Shown here in pieces: positions 25,280 through 34,308 of a stretch of DNA of 64,000 nt. The stretch comes from Natrinema sp046097095 (GTDB taxonomy: Archaea > Halobacteriota > Halobacteria > Halobacteriales > Natrialbaceae). The stretch is taken from assembly GCF_046097095.1 (NCBI RefSeq), contig NZ_CP175698.1, forward strand, positions 434,001-498,000, given 5' to 3'. Within the stretch, counting starts at the first letter, position 1; every line of letters starts with the position of its first letter. Position numbers and translations under genes: made by a program. The notes beneath the pieces are model-generated. The model had not been told where the DNA came from. It searched no databases and saw only the letters and a list, made by a program, of their open reading frames with translations.

Positions 25280-26416
25280 CTACTCGAGAATCGCGTCGAC
25301 CGCGGCGTGGTCGGCCAACAGCCGCCGCATCCGGTCGACGGTTTCGGCGTCCCGCGTCCGGCCGCTTCGAATCACGTCTTCGGCGCGCTCGACGGTCGCG
25401 AGCGTGTCCGTCCGGACCGCGAGGATTGGCACGCCCTTCTCACTGGCCTGGCCGAGGATCGCCCCCGAGGGCCGGTGGCCACCGGTGAGGATGAGACAGC
25501 GGACACCGGGGGCCTCGAGCGCGGCGGTGTGGATTTCGGCGCGGTCGCCGCCGGTGATCACGGCGGCGTTTTTCGTCCGACGGAAGCGTCGCAGGGCGCT
25601 GTCGGCACCCATCGCGCCGACGGCGAACCGCTCGACGTAGGCGTCTTGTCCCTCGTCGACGAGGGTTTCGGCACCGAGTTCGTCCGCGAGTTCGGCGACC
25701 GTCACACCCGAGAGTTCGCGTTCGTTCGGGAGGACGCCGCGGACCGGAATTCCGCGATCCTCGAGGAACGGAATCGCGTCCGTCTCAAGGCCGTCGAAGG
25801 CCGCGTCGGAGACGTCGTTGAAGACGACGCCCGCGAGCCGAGCACCGAATCTGTCGGCGGCGGCGATGACGTCGTCGACGTCCGCGGGGACCTCGTAGGG
25901 CGCGATCAGCAGCACGCGCGCATCGAAGAGGTCGGCGATATCGGCGTCTGCCAGATCGACGATGCCGCCGACATCGTATCGTCCGCCGCCCTCGACGAAC
26001 ATGCGATCGCGGTCCGCCGCGAGCGTCTCGAAGGCCTCCCGGACGCGCTCGCGGAGGTCGTCCGGCTCCTCGCGGCCGCGGATCGCCTGCTCGATGAACG
26101 TCGGCGAGTAGACGACGGGCTCTAAGTCGTGCATCTCGGCCTCGAGCCCGAGCACCTCACGGGCGAGCAGCGGATCCTCGTCTAAGGTCTTCCCGACGTT
26201 GCTCTGCAGCCGGGTCCCCTTGGGTTTCATGTAGCCGACGTTGTCGCCCGCCTCCTGTGCGAGCCGGGCGAGCGCCAGCGCGATCGCGGTCTTGCCGGTG
26301 CTTTCGGCGAGCGAGGCGACGAGCAGCGTGTCGGCGTCGCGGTCCGCCGCGGTCGTCTCGGTGTCGTTCTCTGTGTCGGCGTCGGTCGGGTCGGGGGCTG
26401 AGTCGGTGTCGGTCAT
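25280..26416 (-). CDS. BioD-like/DRTGG-domain protein (phosphotransacetylase N-terminal family)
   Basis: A 378-residue protein. After an acidic, disordered N-terminus of about 28 residues comes a dethiobiotin-synthetase-like P-loop domain (LLVASLAESTGKTAIALALARL, then YMKPKGT and FVEGGGRYDVGG). A DRTGG domain with VITGGDRAEIH and LILTGGHRPS follows. This is the regulatory half of long bacterial phosphotransacetylases, here without the catalytic acetyltransferase domain. Its ATG overlaps the stop of the acetyl-CoA synthetase gene (ATGA), so the two are co-translated. It probably modulates or assists acetate/acetyl-CoA exchange. Confidence 0.85.
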   Translation of the reverse strand: MTDTDSAPDPTDADTENDTETTAADRDADTLLVASLAESTGKTAIALALARLAQEAGDNVGYMKPKGTRLQSNVGKTLDEDPLLAREVLGLEAEMHDLEPVVYSPTFIEQAIRGREEPDDLRERVREAFETLAADRDRMFVEGGGRYDVGGIVDLADADIADLFDARVLLIAPYEVPADVDDVIAAADRFGARLAGVVFNDVSDAAFDGLETDAIPFLEDRGIPVRGVLPNERELSGVTVAELADELGAETLVDEGQDAYVERFAVGAMGADSALRRFRRTKNAAVITGGDRAEIHTAALEAPGVRCLILTGGHRPSGAILGQASEKGVPILAVRTDTLATVERAEDVIRSGRTRDAETVDRMRRLLADHAAVDAILE

Positions 26417-28524
26417 GGTTCCTCCGTGTCGAGTTCGTCCGGGTCGACGGTGAGTCGCAGGTCGACCGCCTGTACGCCGTCCGGGCCGGCCACGAGCGGG
26501 TTCACGTCAAGCTCGAGGATCGCCGGGAAGTCGGTCACCAGCTGAGAGAGTCGCTGGATGGTCTCCACGACGCCCTCGACGTCGGCCGGTTCGCGGCCGC
26601 GAGCACCGCGCAACAGCGGCGCGGCTTTGACCTCGTCGACCATTGCGCGGGCCTCGCCTTCGCCGATCGGGGCCACGCGGACCGCCGTGTCCTCCAGAAT
26701 CTCGACGAAGATGCCGCCGAGGCCGAACAGCAACAGCGGGCCGAACTGCGGGTCGCGGTTCATCCCGACGATGGTCTCGGTGGCCGACTCGAGGTCGAGC
26801 AGTGCCTGCACTTGGACACCGACGATCGTCGCGTCGGGCTGGTAGTTGCGCGCTCGGGCGACGACGTCCTCGTAGGCGTCGTAGACGTCCTCGTCGGCCA
26901 CGCCGACCTTGACCCCGCCGATGTCGGACTTATGCGAGATATCGGGGCTGACGATCTTGAGGACGACGTCGCCGTCGATCCCCGCCGCCACCTCGCGGGC
27001 GCGGTCGGGATCGTCGACGATCTCGCCCGCGGGCGTCGGAATCCCGTAGGCCTCGAGCAGGGCCATCGACTCGACGCCGAGCCGGTTGTCGTCCCGGCGC
27101 TTCGTCCGCGCTAGAATCTCACGAGCGCGTTCGCGGTCGACGTCGAACGTCGTCGGTTCGGCGACCGTTCGCTCGCGGATGTCTCGGAACCGCGCCAACG
27201 CGTCGAGTCCGGCCACCGCCCGCGAGGGATCGAAGTAGTTCGGAATCCCCGAGTCGCGCAGCCGGTCCTCGGCCTCGCGCGCCCGTTCGCCGCCCATCAG
27301 GCAGGTGACGACCGGCGTCTCGTGGACCTCGAGTTCGTCGATGACCGTCTCGGCGAGGTCGTCGTAGGACAGCACCGCCGTCGGCGCGGCGACGACGATC
27401 GCGCTGCCGACGTTGGGGTCGTCGAGCGCGATCTCGAGGGCCTCGCCGAAGCGCTCGACGTCGGCGTCGCCGATCGCGTCGATCGGATTGTAGACGTTGG
27501 CCTCGTCTGGCATCGCCTCGGCGAGCCGGTCGATCGTCTCGTCGGTGAAAGAGGCCATCTCGAGGCGCGAGTCGCCGACGGCGTCGGTCGTGAGCACGCC
27601 GGGGCCGCCCGCGTTGGTGACGACGGCGACGCCGTCGGTTTCAGGTTCGGGTAGCCCCGAGAGTGCACGCGCGTAATCGAACAACTCCTGAACCGAGCGC
27701 GCGCGGACGACGCCGGCCTGCTCGAGGCCCGCCTCGTAGGCCCGCTCGCTGCCCGCGATCGCGCCGGTATGCGAGGAAGCCGCCTGCGCGCCGGCGTCGG
27801 TCCGACCGGACTTGACGAGGACGATCGGCGTGTCGGTCGTCACCTCGCGGGCGGCTTCGAGGAATTCCTGCCCATCCTCGATGTCCTCGAGGTAGCCGAT
27901 GATCACGTCGGTGGCGGGATCGTCGCCCCACTCGCGGACGAAGTCCGTCTCGTCTAAGACGGACTTGTTGCCAAGCGAGACCACGTCCCGAAAGCCGATC
28001 TCCTGGTCGTTGGCCCAGTCGAGGACGGCGGTGATGAACGCCCCCGACTGACTCATAAAGGAGATCGAGCCCTCGAGCGCGCTCTCGGGGCCGAACGTGG
28101 CGTTCAATCCCGTCGGCGTCGACATAATTCCCAAGCTGTTGGGGCCGACGACGTTGAGGTCGTGTTCCGCGGCGAGTTCGCGGAGCCGTCGCTCGCGTGT
28201 GGCCCCCTCGCTGCCCGTCTCCGAGAAACCGGCGGTGATGACGACGACGTTTTCGGTGCCCGCCGCGGCGAGTTCGCGGATCGACTCGAGTACGATATCG
28301 GGCGGGACGACGACCACCGCCAGCTCGATCGGCGGTGCGCTCTGCGCGTCCGGATAGCACTCGAGCCCGAGCACCTCGTCATGTGAGGGGTTGATCGGCA
28401 CGACCTCGCCCGCGAACTCATCGCGCAGATTCTCGAGGATCGCCCGGCCGACCGCGCCCTCGCGGTCGGTCGCGCCGACCACGGCGACGGTCTCGGGATC
28501 GAAAAGTGCGGATAACCGTCCCAT
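26413..28524 (-). CDS. acd: Acetate-CoA ligase (ADP-forming), fused alpha-beta
   Basis: It converts acetyl-CoA, ADP and phosphate to acetate, CoA and ATP, the energy-yielding step of haloarchaeal overflow metabolism. The 703-residue protein fuses the two chains. The N-terminal CoA-binding domain has VAVVGATDREGAVGRAIL, two succinyl-CoA-ligase-like domains follow with the phosphohistidine candidate in SSHTGAIAGS, and the C-terminal ATP-grasp part runs from about residue 480 (VVLKIVSPDISHKSDIGGV, LFGLGGIFVEILED, ELDVNPLVA). Closely related enzymes use other acyl-CoAs. It is the first gene of an overlapping pair with the DRTGG protein. Confidence 0.92.
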   Translation of the reverse strand: MGRLSALFDPETVAVVGATDREGAVGRAILENLRDEFAGEVVPINPSHDEVLGLECYPDAQSAPPIELAVVVVPPDIVLESIRELAAAGTENVVVITAGFSETGSEGATRERRLRELAAEHDLNVVGPNSLGIMSTPTGLNATFGPESALEGSISFMSQSGAFITAVLDWANDQEIGFRDVVSLGNKSVLDETDFVREWGDDPATDVIIGYLEDIEDGQEFLEAAREVTTDTPIVLVKSGRTDAGAQAASSHTGAIAGSERAYEAGLEQAGVVRARSVQELFDYARALSGLPEPETDGVAVVTNAGGPGVLTTDAVGDSRLEMASFTDETIDRLAEAMPDEANVYNPIDAIGDADVERFGEALEIALDDPNVGSAIVVAAPTAVLSYDDLAETVIDELEVHETPVVTCLMGGERAREAEDRLRDSGIPNYFDPSRAVAGLDALARFRDIRERTVAEPTTFDVDRERAREILARTKRRDDNRLGVESMALLEAYGIPTPAGEIVDDPDRAREVAAGIDGDVVLKIVSPDISHKSDIGGVKVGVADEDVYDAYEDVVARARNYQPDATIVGVQVQALLDLESATETIVGMNRDPQFGPLLLFGLGGIFVEILEDTAVRVAPIGEGEARAMVDEVKAAPLLRGARGREPADVEGVVETIQRLSQLVTDFPAILELDVNPLVAGPDGVQAVDLRLTVDPDELDTEEP

Positions 28525-28615
28525 CGCTCGAGGGGTTCGCCGAGGAGGGTGTTAAGCGTGTGGCGTGTTCCCGCCGAATGGCCACGGGAACAGGGGAGAC
28601 GGGAACGAAGACCGG

Positions 28616-29635
28616 CTAATGCGTCGAAATCGCCGCCGTCGAGCGACTCGAGGCCGCGACCGCAAGCAGGTAGCAGGCGATGGCGACGACGACGATCGAG
28701 CCGCCGGTCGGCAGTTCCTGCGAGATCGCGAGGACGAAACCGCCGATGACGGCGGCCTGGCCGAACAGGATCGACAGGAACAGCGTCTCGCGGAAACTGT
28801 GAGCGATCTGGGTCGCGGCGGCGACGGGGACGACGAGCATCGCGGCGACGAGGATCACGCCGAGGATTTGCATCGCGCCGACGACGACCACCGCGGTCAG
28901 TACGATCAGCAAGGTGTTGTACCAGGTCACGTCGAGGCGTGCGACGCGGGCGGCCTGTTCGTCGAAGGTGATAAAGAGCAGTTGCTTGTAGGTCGCGACG
29001 ACGGCAGCGACGACGAGGACGGTGATGACGGCCATTAGTCGTGCGCCCGACGGCGTGACGACGGAGATGCTACCGAAGATGTACTCCTCGATGTTGATAC
29101 CGGTCATCCCGCGGCCGTAGCTGATGACCAGCGTCCCAACGGCGAAACTGCCGGTCAGCATGATCGCGATCGGCACGTCACCGTAGGTGTCGGTCCGCTC
29201 GGCGAGCCACTGGACGCCCAGCGCACCGAGGATCCCGACGACCAGCGCGATGACCATCAGCGACCCCTCCCAGCCGGTCACTCCACGGACCAGTAGGCCG
29301 ACCGCGACCCCGGCGAAGGCCGTATGCGCCAGCGTCTCGCCGATCAGGGCCATCTCGCGGTGGACGAGGTAGGTACCGACCAGCGGCGCGACGACCCCGA
29401 TCAGGATTCCCGTCGCGATCGAGCGCCACATGAACGGGTGGTAGAAGACGTTCGTTCCGAGGTAGTGATCGGCCCACCAGCCCGCGATCCGGGCCTGTTC
29501 GTATATGACGCCGACGACCGGGGCCTCGCGCAGCGCGTCGATCGCGAGCAGGCCGATCATCGCGACCGCGAGGAGCGCGGTCAGACCGATGCCGACGTGC
29601 TCGAGCCGTCGCCGAAGCGTGTGATTCCCGGTCAT
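28616..29635 (-). CDS. znuB: Zinc/manganese ABC transporter permease (ZnuB-like)
   Basis: A 339-residue ABC-3 family permease with about eight to nine transmembrane segments. Typical stretches are LVGTYLVHREMALIGETLAH (substrate-channel loop), VGILGALGVQWLAER, and VGAMQILGVILVAAMLVVP. It is the last gene of the operon, after a gap of only 3 bp following the ATPase gene. Zinc versus manganese is not decided by the permease alone. Confidence 0.9.
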   Translation of the reverse strand: MTGNHTLRRRLEHVGIGLTALLAVAMIGLLAIDALREAPVVGVIYEQARIAGWWADHYLGTNVFYHPFMWRSIATGILIGVVAPLVGTYLVHREMALIGETLAHTAFAGVAVGLLVRGVTGWEGSLMVIALVVGILGALGVQWLAERTDTYGDVPIAIMLTGSFAVGTLVISYGRGMTGINIEEYIFGSISVVTPSGARLMAVITVLVVAAVVATYKQLLFITFDEQAARVARLDVTWYNTLLIVLTAVVVVGAMQILGVILVAAMLVVPVAAATQIAHSFRETLFLSILFGQAAVIGGFVLAISQELPTGGSIVVVAIACYLLAVAASSRSTAAISTH

Positions 29636-29638
29636 CGC

Positions 29639-30376
29639 TTAGTGGTGGTGATGGACGACCTGGCCCGTCGCGCCGTAGGCCTCGGTCAAGGCGTCGCTTT
29701 CGACGAACGATTCGGTGTCGCCGTGGTGGTACAGCTCCGTGTTGATGCAGGCGATCCGGGTTGCCCGATCCGTGACAACGCCGATGTCGTGCTCGATCAG
29801 GACGATCGCGATTCCGTCCTCGTTGAGCGACTCGAGGAGCTGATAAAAGGCATCACGCGATTCGGCGTCGACTCCGACGGTGGGCTCGTCTAACGCCAGC
29901 AGGTCGGCCTCGGAGGCCAGCGCCCGCGCGATGTAGGCGCGCTGGCGTTGGCCGCCCGAGAGCTGGTTCAGCTGCCGATCCGCGAGTTCAGTGATGTCGA
30001 CCGTCTCGAGGGCGCTATCGACGGCTGCGCGGTCCTCGTCGGTCAGTCGCCCGTGGCCTGCGTGGGCGAACCGGCCCATGGTGACGGCCTCGCGGACGGT
30101 GACCGGCATCGAGCCGCCGCCGCTGGTCGCCTGCTGGGAGACGTAGCCGATCCGCTCGCCGTCGTCGAAGTCGTCGACGGGCTCGCCGAACAGTTCGATC
30201 GAGCCGCTGTCAGGGCTGCGCAGGCCGAGCATGAGGTGCAACAGCGTCGTCTTGCCCGAGCCGTTGGGACCGATTAGTCCCAGAAAATCGCCGTCCTCGA
30301 CCGTCAGCGAGACGTCCTTCACCGCCGGCTGCTCGCCGTAGGCGAAGGTCACGTTCTCGAGATCGGCCACGGTCAC
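29639..30376 (-). CDS. znuC: Zinc/manganese ABC transporter ATPase (ZnuC-like)
   Basis: A 245-residue ABC ATPase. Walker A is GPNGSGKTTLLHL, the signature is LSGGQRQRAYIARAL, and Walker B is DLLALDEPTVGVD with the switch histidine in LIEHDIG. The C-terminus ends VVHHHH, a four-histidine tail that may bind or sense metal. I chose the GTG at 30374-30376, which overlaps the upstream stop codon (GTGA); the longer frame adds 27 residues inside the neighbouring gene. Confidence 0.9.
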   Translation of the reverse strand: MTVADLENVTFAYGEQPAVKDVSLTVEDGDFLGLIGPNGSGKTTLLHLMLGLRSPDSGSIELFGEPVDDFDDGERIGYVSQQATSGGGSMPVTVREAVTMGRFAHAGHGRLTDEDRAAVDSALETVDITELADRQLNQLSGGQRQRAYIARALASEADLLALDEPTVGVDAESRDAFYQLLESLNEDGIAIVLIEHDIGVVTDRATRIACINTELYHHGDTESFVESDALTEAYGATGQVVHHHH

Positions 30377-31404
30377 TGTGCGTCTAGTACCTCCCTGAAC
30401 GCGGGAACGTTTATCTCTTGCATCTGCTCTACGTAGCCCCAGCCCTCGTCCTGCCACTTCGCGAGCGTCCCCGAGAGGTGGGTGATGGGCATCGCGTCGG
30501 TTGCGTCGGTGTCTCGAAGGAGGGTGTTGACGAGCGGCGGGTACTGCCCGTCGACCGCCTCGAAGGGGCTGTAGAGGATCGTCTCGATCCCTTCGTCGTC
30601 GACCAGATCGATCGTTGCCGAGATATCGCTATTGCTGGTTTTGGCCTGCGCGGAGACGCCGGCCGGCGTGTGGAGTTTGAACCCGTACCGCTCTTGCAGA
30701 TAGGTAAACGAGTCGTGACCGGCGTAGACGGCGGTCCGGCGGTTCGCGGCGTCGATCAGGTCCTCGAACTGCCGATCGAGGGCCTCGAGGTCGCTCGTAT
30801 ACGCGGCGGCGTTTTCCTCGTAGGTCTCGGCGTTGTCCGGGTCGGCGTCGGCGAGGCCGTCGGCGATCGTCCCGACGATGTCCTGTGCGAGCACGGGGTC
30901 GAGCCAGACGTGGGGATCGATCGATGACTCGTCGTGGCCGTGTCCACCGTCGCTGTGGTTCCCGTGGCCGTCGGTGCTGTTGTGACCGTTTTGTTCGCCG
31001 ATATCGACCTCGTGATCCCACCCGAGTAACTGGTCTTCGAGCCCTTCCAATCCGTCGATCACGGCAACGGCGTCGTAGTCAGCCTCGAGCGTCGCCGCGA
31101 TATCCTGTGCCCACGAGAACTCGGGCGTGTCGAAGTAGACGAACGCGCCGGCGTCGGCGATATCGCGGGTGAGGTCCCCGCTCGGCGACCAGCCGTGGCC
31201 GGCTTGCCCGGTACCGACCGGGTTCTCGAAGTCGATGGCGTCGCCGCTCACCTGCTGTGCCCAGTCCCAGAGGGTGAAGAAGGCGGCGTAGCCGCCGTCG
31301 AGGGACCGGTCTGCGGTATCGATGTCGTCAAGACAGCCGGAGAGGGTTCCGGTGGCGACTGCGCCGGCTCCCCCCGCGACCAGCGCGCGTCGTGTCAGCT
31401 TCAT
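30373..31404 (-). CDS. znuA: Zinc/manganese-binding lipoprotein (ZnuA-like)
   Basis: A 343-residue extracytoplasmic metal-binding protein. The signal has a twin-arginine-like TRRALVAGGAG and lipobox TLSGC, with Cys24 as the anchor. A histidine-rich loop (about residues 140-160, several HGH and GHGN units) precedes IDPHVWLDPVLAQD, which holds one metal ligand. VYAGHDSFTYL gives the next. The His loop favours zinc, as in ZnuA, over manganese. It heads the operon ahead of the ATPase and permease. An inverted repeat lies 49-95 bp upstream. Confidence 0.9.
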   Translation of the reverse strand: MKLTRRALVAGGAGAVATGTLSGCLDDIDTADRSLDGGYAAFFTLWDWAQQVSGDAIDFENPVGTGQAGHGWSPSGDLTRDIADAGAFVYFDTPEFSWAQDIAATLEADYDAVAVIDGLEGLEDQLLGWDHEVDIGEQNGHNSTDGHGNHSDGGHGHDESSIDPHVWLDPVLAQDIVGTIADGLADADPDNAETYEENAAAYTSDLEALDRQFEDLIDAANRRTAVYAGHDSFTYLQERYGFKLHTPAGVSAQAKTSNSDISATIDLVDDEGIETILYSPFEAVDGQYPPLVNTLLRDTDATDAMPITHLSGTLAKWQDEGWGYVEQMQEINVPAFREVLDAQ

Positions 31405-31452
31405 AGTCGGACGTGGCCGCTCCAGACTATAAGAGTTATTATCCAGAAGGAG

Positions 31453-31499
31453 GATATTGTTAACTAACTCGCCTGATGGCAGTGCCTGTTAACAATATC
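31453..31499. promoter_or_regulatory. Perfect 12-bp inverted repeat upstream of znuA (candidate operator)
   Basis: GATATTGTTAAC (31453-31464) and GTTAACAATATC (31488-31499) are perfect complements with a 23-bp spacer; each arm ends in the self-complementary GTTAAC. The pair lies 49-95 bp upstream of the znuA ATG, beyond the AT-rich stretch (31429-31443) where the TATA box should lie. Two half-sites about three helical turns apart suggest a dimeric metalloregulator. A terminator for the gene at 31528 is less likely because the arms are AT-rich and the loop long. Confidence 0.55.
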
Positions 31500-31527
31500 T
31501 GGCGCTATAGTGGGTCGAGTTATTAGC

Positions 31528-31956
31528 TCACTCGCGCTCGAGCGAGACCAGTACCGCCACCCCGTCGAGCCGGCGGTATGCCGGCGGCTGTTCGGGGTCG
31601 GGGTCGCGAACGACCTCGAAGGCGTTGAATCGGATCACCAGCCGTCCGGGATCGATCGTCGCACGGAGAACGGGCCCCTGGCTCGTTATGACGACGTACG
31701 GCGGTGCCGGCACGGGCGCAGCACGGAGTTCGTACCCGGCCGCGTCGACCGCGTCAGCGAGGACACCGGGCAACGCTGCGAGCACGCCGGTCTCCTCGAG
31801 GGTTCGTTGAAACCCGTCGGCCACCGCCCGATTGTCCGTCGTGCGAGCGGTATCCCAGGGATCGGCGATCGCATCGGCGCAGGCGTCGATCCCGTCGACG
31901 ACCGACGCGTGCTCGGTCTGGATGCGACGCCGGGCGGCCCGGACTGGATGGGACAC
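31528..31956 (-). CDS. Haloarchaeal conserved hypothetical protein
   Basis: A 142-residue protein with a GTG start (MSHPVRAARRRIQ). It contains predicted helices in the first 75 residues and a strand-rich second half (ELRAAPVPAPPYVVITSQG, LVIRFNAFEVV, VAVLVSLERE). There is no signal peptide, membrane segment or catalytic motif. It is upstream of the znu operon on the same strand with 123 bp between, so probably separate from it. Confidence 0.7.
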   Translation of the reverse strand: MSHPVRAARRRIQTEHASVVDGIDACADAIADPWDTARTTDNRAVADGFQRTLEETGVLAALPGVLADAVDAAGYELRAAPVPAPPYVVITSQGPVLRATIDPGRLVIRFNAFEVVRDPDPEQPPAYRRLDGVAVLVSLERE

Positions 31957-32001
31957 GATTTTCGCTGGGACGGGAACTCACTAATGTGTCCCGACTCGAG
32001 G

Positions 32002-33174
32002 CTACTTGTCCCGGTTCCCGACCACGCCGACCGTCAGCGTCCGCGCCCGGTCTAACGTGTCGCGGAGCCGCCGTTGCCACGGCGGTCTCCGACGGGTCTC
32101 GAGTTCGCGCCTGAGCCGTTCGTTCTCGGCCTCGAGAGTGCCGTTCTCGGTCTCGAGCCGGTCGATCCGTTCCTCCAGTTCGTCGACCCTATCTTCGAGG
32201 CGGTACCGACGCGCTCGCTGCGCCTTTCGGTCGTTTTGCAGTCGGTCGCGATCCCGTCGGAGCGCGGTGATGCGCGCCTCGAGTCGGTCGCGCTCGCGCG
32301 CCGTCGAGTCGACGAACGGATCGCGGTCCGGATCTTCGGGAATCCCCGTGAGCGATTCATTCTCCGCGCCCGCCTCGTCGGACTCGAGTTCGATGTGGTC
32401 GGTGTTGGTGGCGTTGACGACGGCCCCGACGAGCAGTATCAGCCCGCCGAAGTAGAGCCATGTCAACAGGAGGAGAATCGCCCCGACCGGCCCGGCCGAC
32501 TCGGAGCTACTCGAGAGGGCGACGTAGATCTGGAACAACGACTGGAGGGCCGCCCAGCCGACGGCAGCGACGATCACGCCCGGCAGCACCTGCCGGACGG
32601 AGACGTCGACGTCCGGGAAGAAGTAGTACATCGGCAGGAAGGCGATCGTCAGTCCGACGACGAGCAACAGCGGATTCAACAGTCCGATAAAGGGAATGTT
32701 GGGGAAGAACGCGAACACGATGGTTGTCACCGCCGCGGCGACCAGCGCGATCCCGATCGCCCCAAAGACGATGGCTCCGTCGCGCAGTTGGTCGGTGATG
32801 GAGTTGTCCGCCGTCGTCGCATAGATCTCCGAGAACGCGGTGTCGAGCCCCCGGAAGATCTTCAGCGACCCCCACAGGAGGGCGACGATGCCGATGATCG
32901 ACGTTCCGACGCTGCCCGCAGAGCCGCCAATCGCCTCCTTGAGTAGCATCTGACCGCTCTCAGGAAGGAATCCCTCGGTCATCGACGATACCTTCGTCGC
33001 AAGCGCCTGGTCGCCGACGAACGAGACGAGGAAAAAGAGGAGAACGAGCAGCGGGATCAGCGAGACGAACGCCTGATACGCGATGCTCGCCGCCATGAAC
33101 GTCACGTTCTTCTCTTTGATTCCCGTCACGACCGACTTCGCGAAGGGAACTGCTCCGCGTTCACTGATGCTCAT
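32002..33174 (-). CDS. YihY/BrkB-family membrane protein with C-terminal coiled coil
   Basis: A 390-residue inner-membrane protein. Residues 1-255 form the YihY (UPF0761) core of six transmembrane segments, starting KEKNVTFMAASIAYQAFVSLIP and including LLWGSLKIFRGLDTAF and TWLYFGGLILLVGA. An acidic linker follows. Residues about 290-360 form a strongly heptad-like coiled coil rich in Arg, Glu and Leu, ending in a basic tail. The family function is unproven; the old ribonuclease BN name is a misassignment. The frame is open for hundreds of codons upstream; the ATG at 33172-33174 starts the family-typical N-terminus. Confidence 0.85.
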   Translation of the reverse strand: MSISERGAVPFAKSVVTGIKEKNVTFMAASIAYQAFVSLIPLLVLLFFLVSFVGDQALATKVSSMTEGFLPESGQMLLKEAIGGSAGSVGTSIIGIVALLWGSLKIFRGLDTAFSEIYATTADNSITDQLRDGAIVFGAIGIALVAAAVTTIVFAFFPNIPFIGLLNPLLLVVGLTIAFLPMYYFFPDVDVSVRQVLPGVIVAAVGWAALQSLFQIYVALSSSSESAGPVGAILLLLTWLYFGGLILLVGAVVNATNTDHIELESDEAGAENESLTGIPEDPDRDPFVDSTARERDRLEARITALRRDRDRLQNDRKAQRARRYRLEDRVDELEERIDRLETENGTLEAENERLRRELETRRRPPWQRRLRDTLDRARTLTVGVVGNRDK

Positions 33175-33227
33175 ACGGTATCGTCCAGCACAGACGCTGA
33201 TAGCGGCCCGGCTTGCAACCACGCGTG

Positions 33228-34196
33228 TCAGTTCGAGCGCGCCTCTTCGAGCAGCGTCGCAACCTCGTCTCGCGTCGGGAGCGCCGTCATCGCACCGGAT
33301 TCGGTGGTCGCCGTCGCCGCGACCGCGTTCGCGAACGCCGCAGTGGCCTCGAGGCCGCGACCCGCCTGCAGAGCATCGATCGCGCCGGCGACAAACGCGT
33401 CGCCGGCTCCCGTGGTGTCGACGGTGTCGACGTCGAACCCCCGATGCTCGACCGCGTCCGCGGGCCACGGCGCGTCCGCTCTCGCGACGGCGACCGTTCC
33501 CTCGTTCCCGCGTGTCACGAAGACGGTGTGGATCGCCCAGCGGTCGCTGGCGGCTCGAGCGAGTGCCCGCGGCGATTCGCCTGCACAGCCGAGCGCCTCG
33601 AGTTCGGCCACCGTCGCTAAACAGACGTCGACGTGGGCGAGCGCGTCGCCGATCGCACTCGCGAACGCGTCCTCGTCGGCCCAGAGTTCGGGTCGCAAGT
33701 TCGGATCGAACGAGACGAGACAGTTCGCGGCCGCCGCGCGCTCGAGCAGATCGAGCATTGCCGCCCGCGAGGTGCCGCTTGCGAGCGCGACGCCGCCGGC
33801 GTGGACCCACTCGCAGTCGGCCAGCGTCTCGTCGTCGATCCGACCGGGCTCGAGGCGCGTATCGGCGGTCCCGTCGCGATAGAAACTGAACTCGCGGTCG
33901 CCGGTCTCGTCGTGGGTGACGAACGCGAGCGTCGTCTTCGCGTCGGCGTCGCGCTCGACAAACCGGTCGGCGAGGCCGTATTCGGAAAGCGTCCGTGCGA
34001 GGTAGCGGCCGAACGGATCGTCGCCGACGCGGGTCCAGAACAGCGGCGGCCGCTCGAGCCTGGCGAGCGCGACGGCGACGTTCGCCGGCGCACCACCGGG
34101 GCGGCGCTCGAAGCCGGCGACTGCCTCGAGCGGGCCGGATCGATCGGGAATGAAATCGACGAGCGTCTCGCCGGCAACGAGGACGGTCCGGGACAT
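33228..34196 (-). CDS. PfkB-family carbohydrate kinase (fructokinase-like)
   Basis: A 322-residue ribokinase-fold sugar kinase. It has the N-terminal substrate motif RPGGAPANVAVALARL and the C-terminal signature DTVDTTGAGDAFVAGAID with the catalytic aspartate in GAGD. It most resembles fructokinase or 2-keto-3-deoxygluconate kinase; the substrate is not fixed by the motifs. The YihY gene follows after 53 bp on the same strand. The divergent gene on the other side encodes a lipoprotein. Confidence 0.88.
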   Translation of the reverse strand: MSRTVLVAGETLVDFIPDRSGPLEAVAGFERRPGGAPANVAVALARLERPPLFWTRVGDDPFGRYLARTLSEYGLADRFVERDADAKTTLAFVTHDETGDREFSFYRDGTADTRLEPGRIDDETLADCEWVHAGGVALASGTSRAAMLDLLERAAAANCLVSFDPNLRPELWADEDAFASAIGDALAHVDVCLATVAELEALGCAGESPRALARAASDRWAIHTVFVTRGNEGTVAVARADAPWPADAVEHRGFDVDTVDTTGAGDAFVAGAIDALQAGRGLEATAAFANAVAATATTESGAMTALPTRDEVATLLEEARSN

Positions 34197-34308
34197 GGTT
34201 CACGTCGTCTACGCCCACGACGGTAGTCCGTTCGGTGTCGAGACTGTGGTTCGTCGCCGCCGGCTATAGGAACAACCAAATAGTATCATTTCAGAACTAT
34301 CAGCGATC

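Noticed and set aside
33183..34218. Upstream extension of the YihY-family frame through the sugar-kinase gene
   Set aside because: The extra residues are out-of-frame Arg-rich translation of the PfkB gene; the YihY domain begins at the ATG at 33174.
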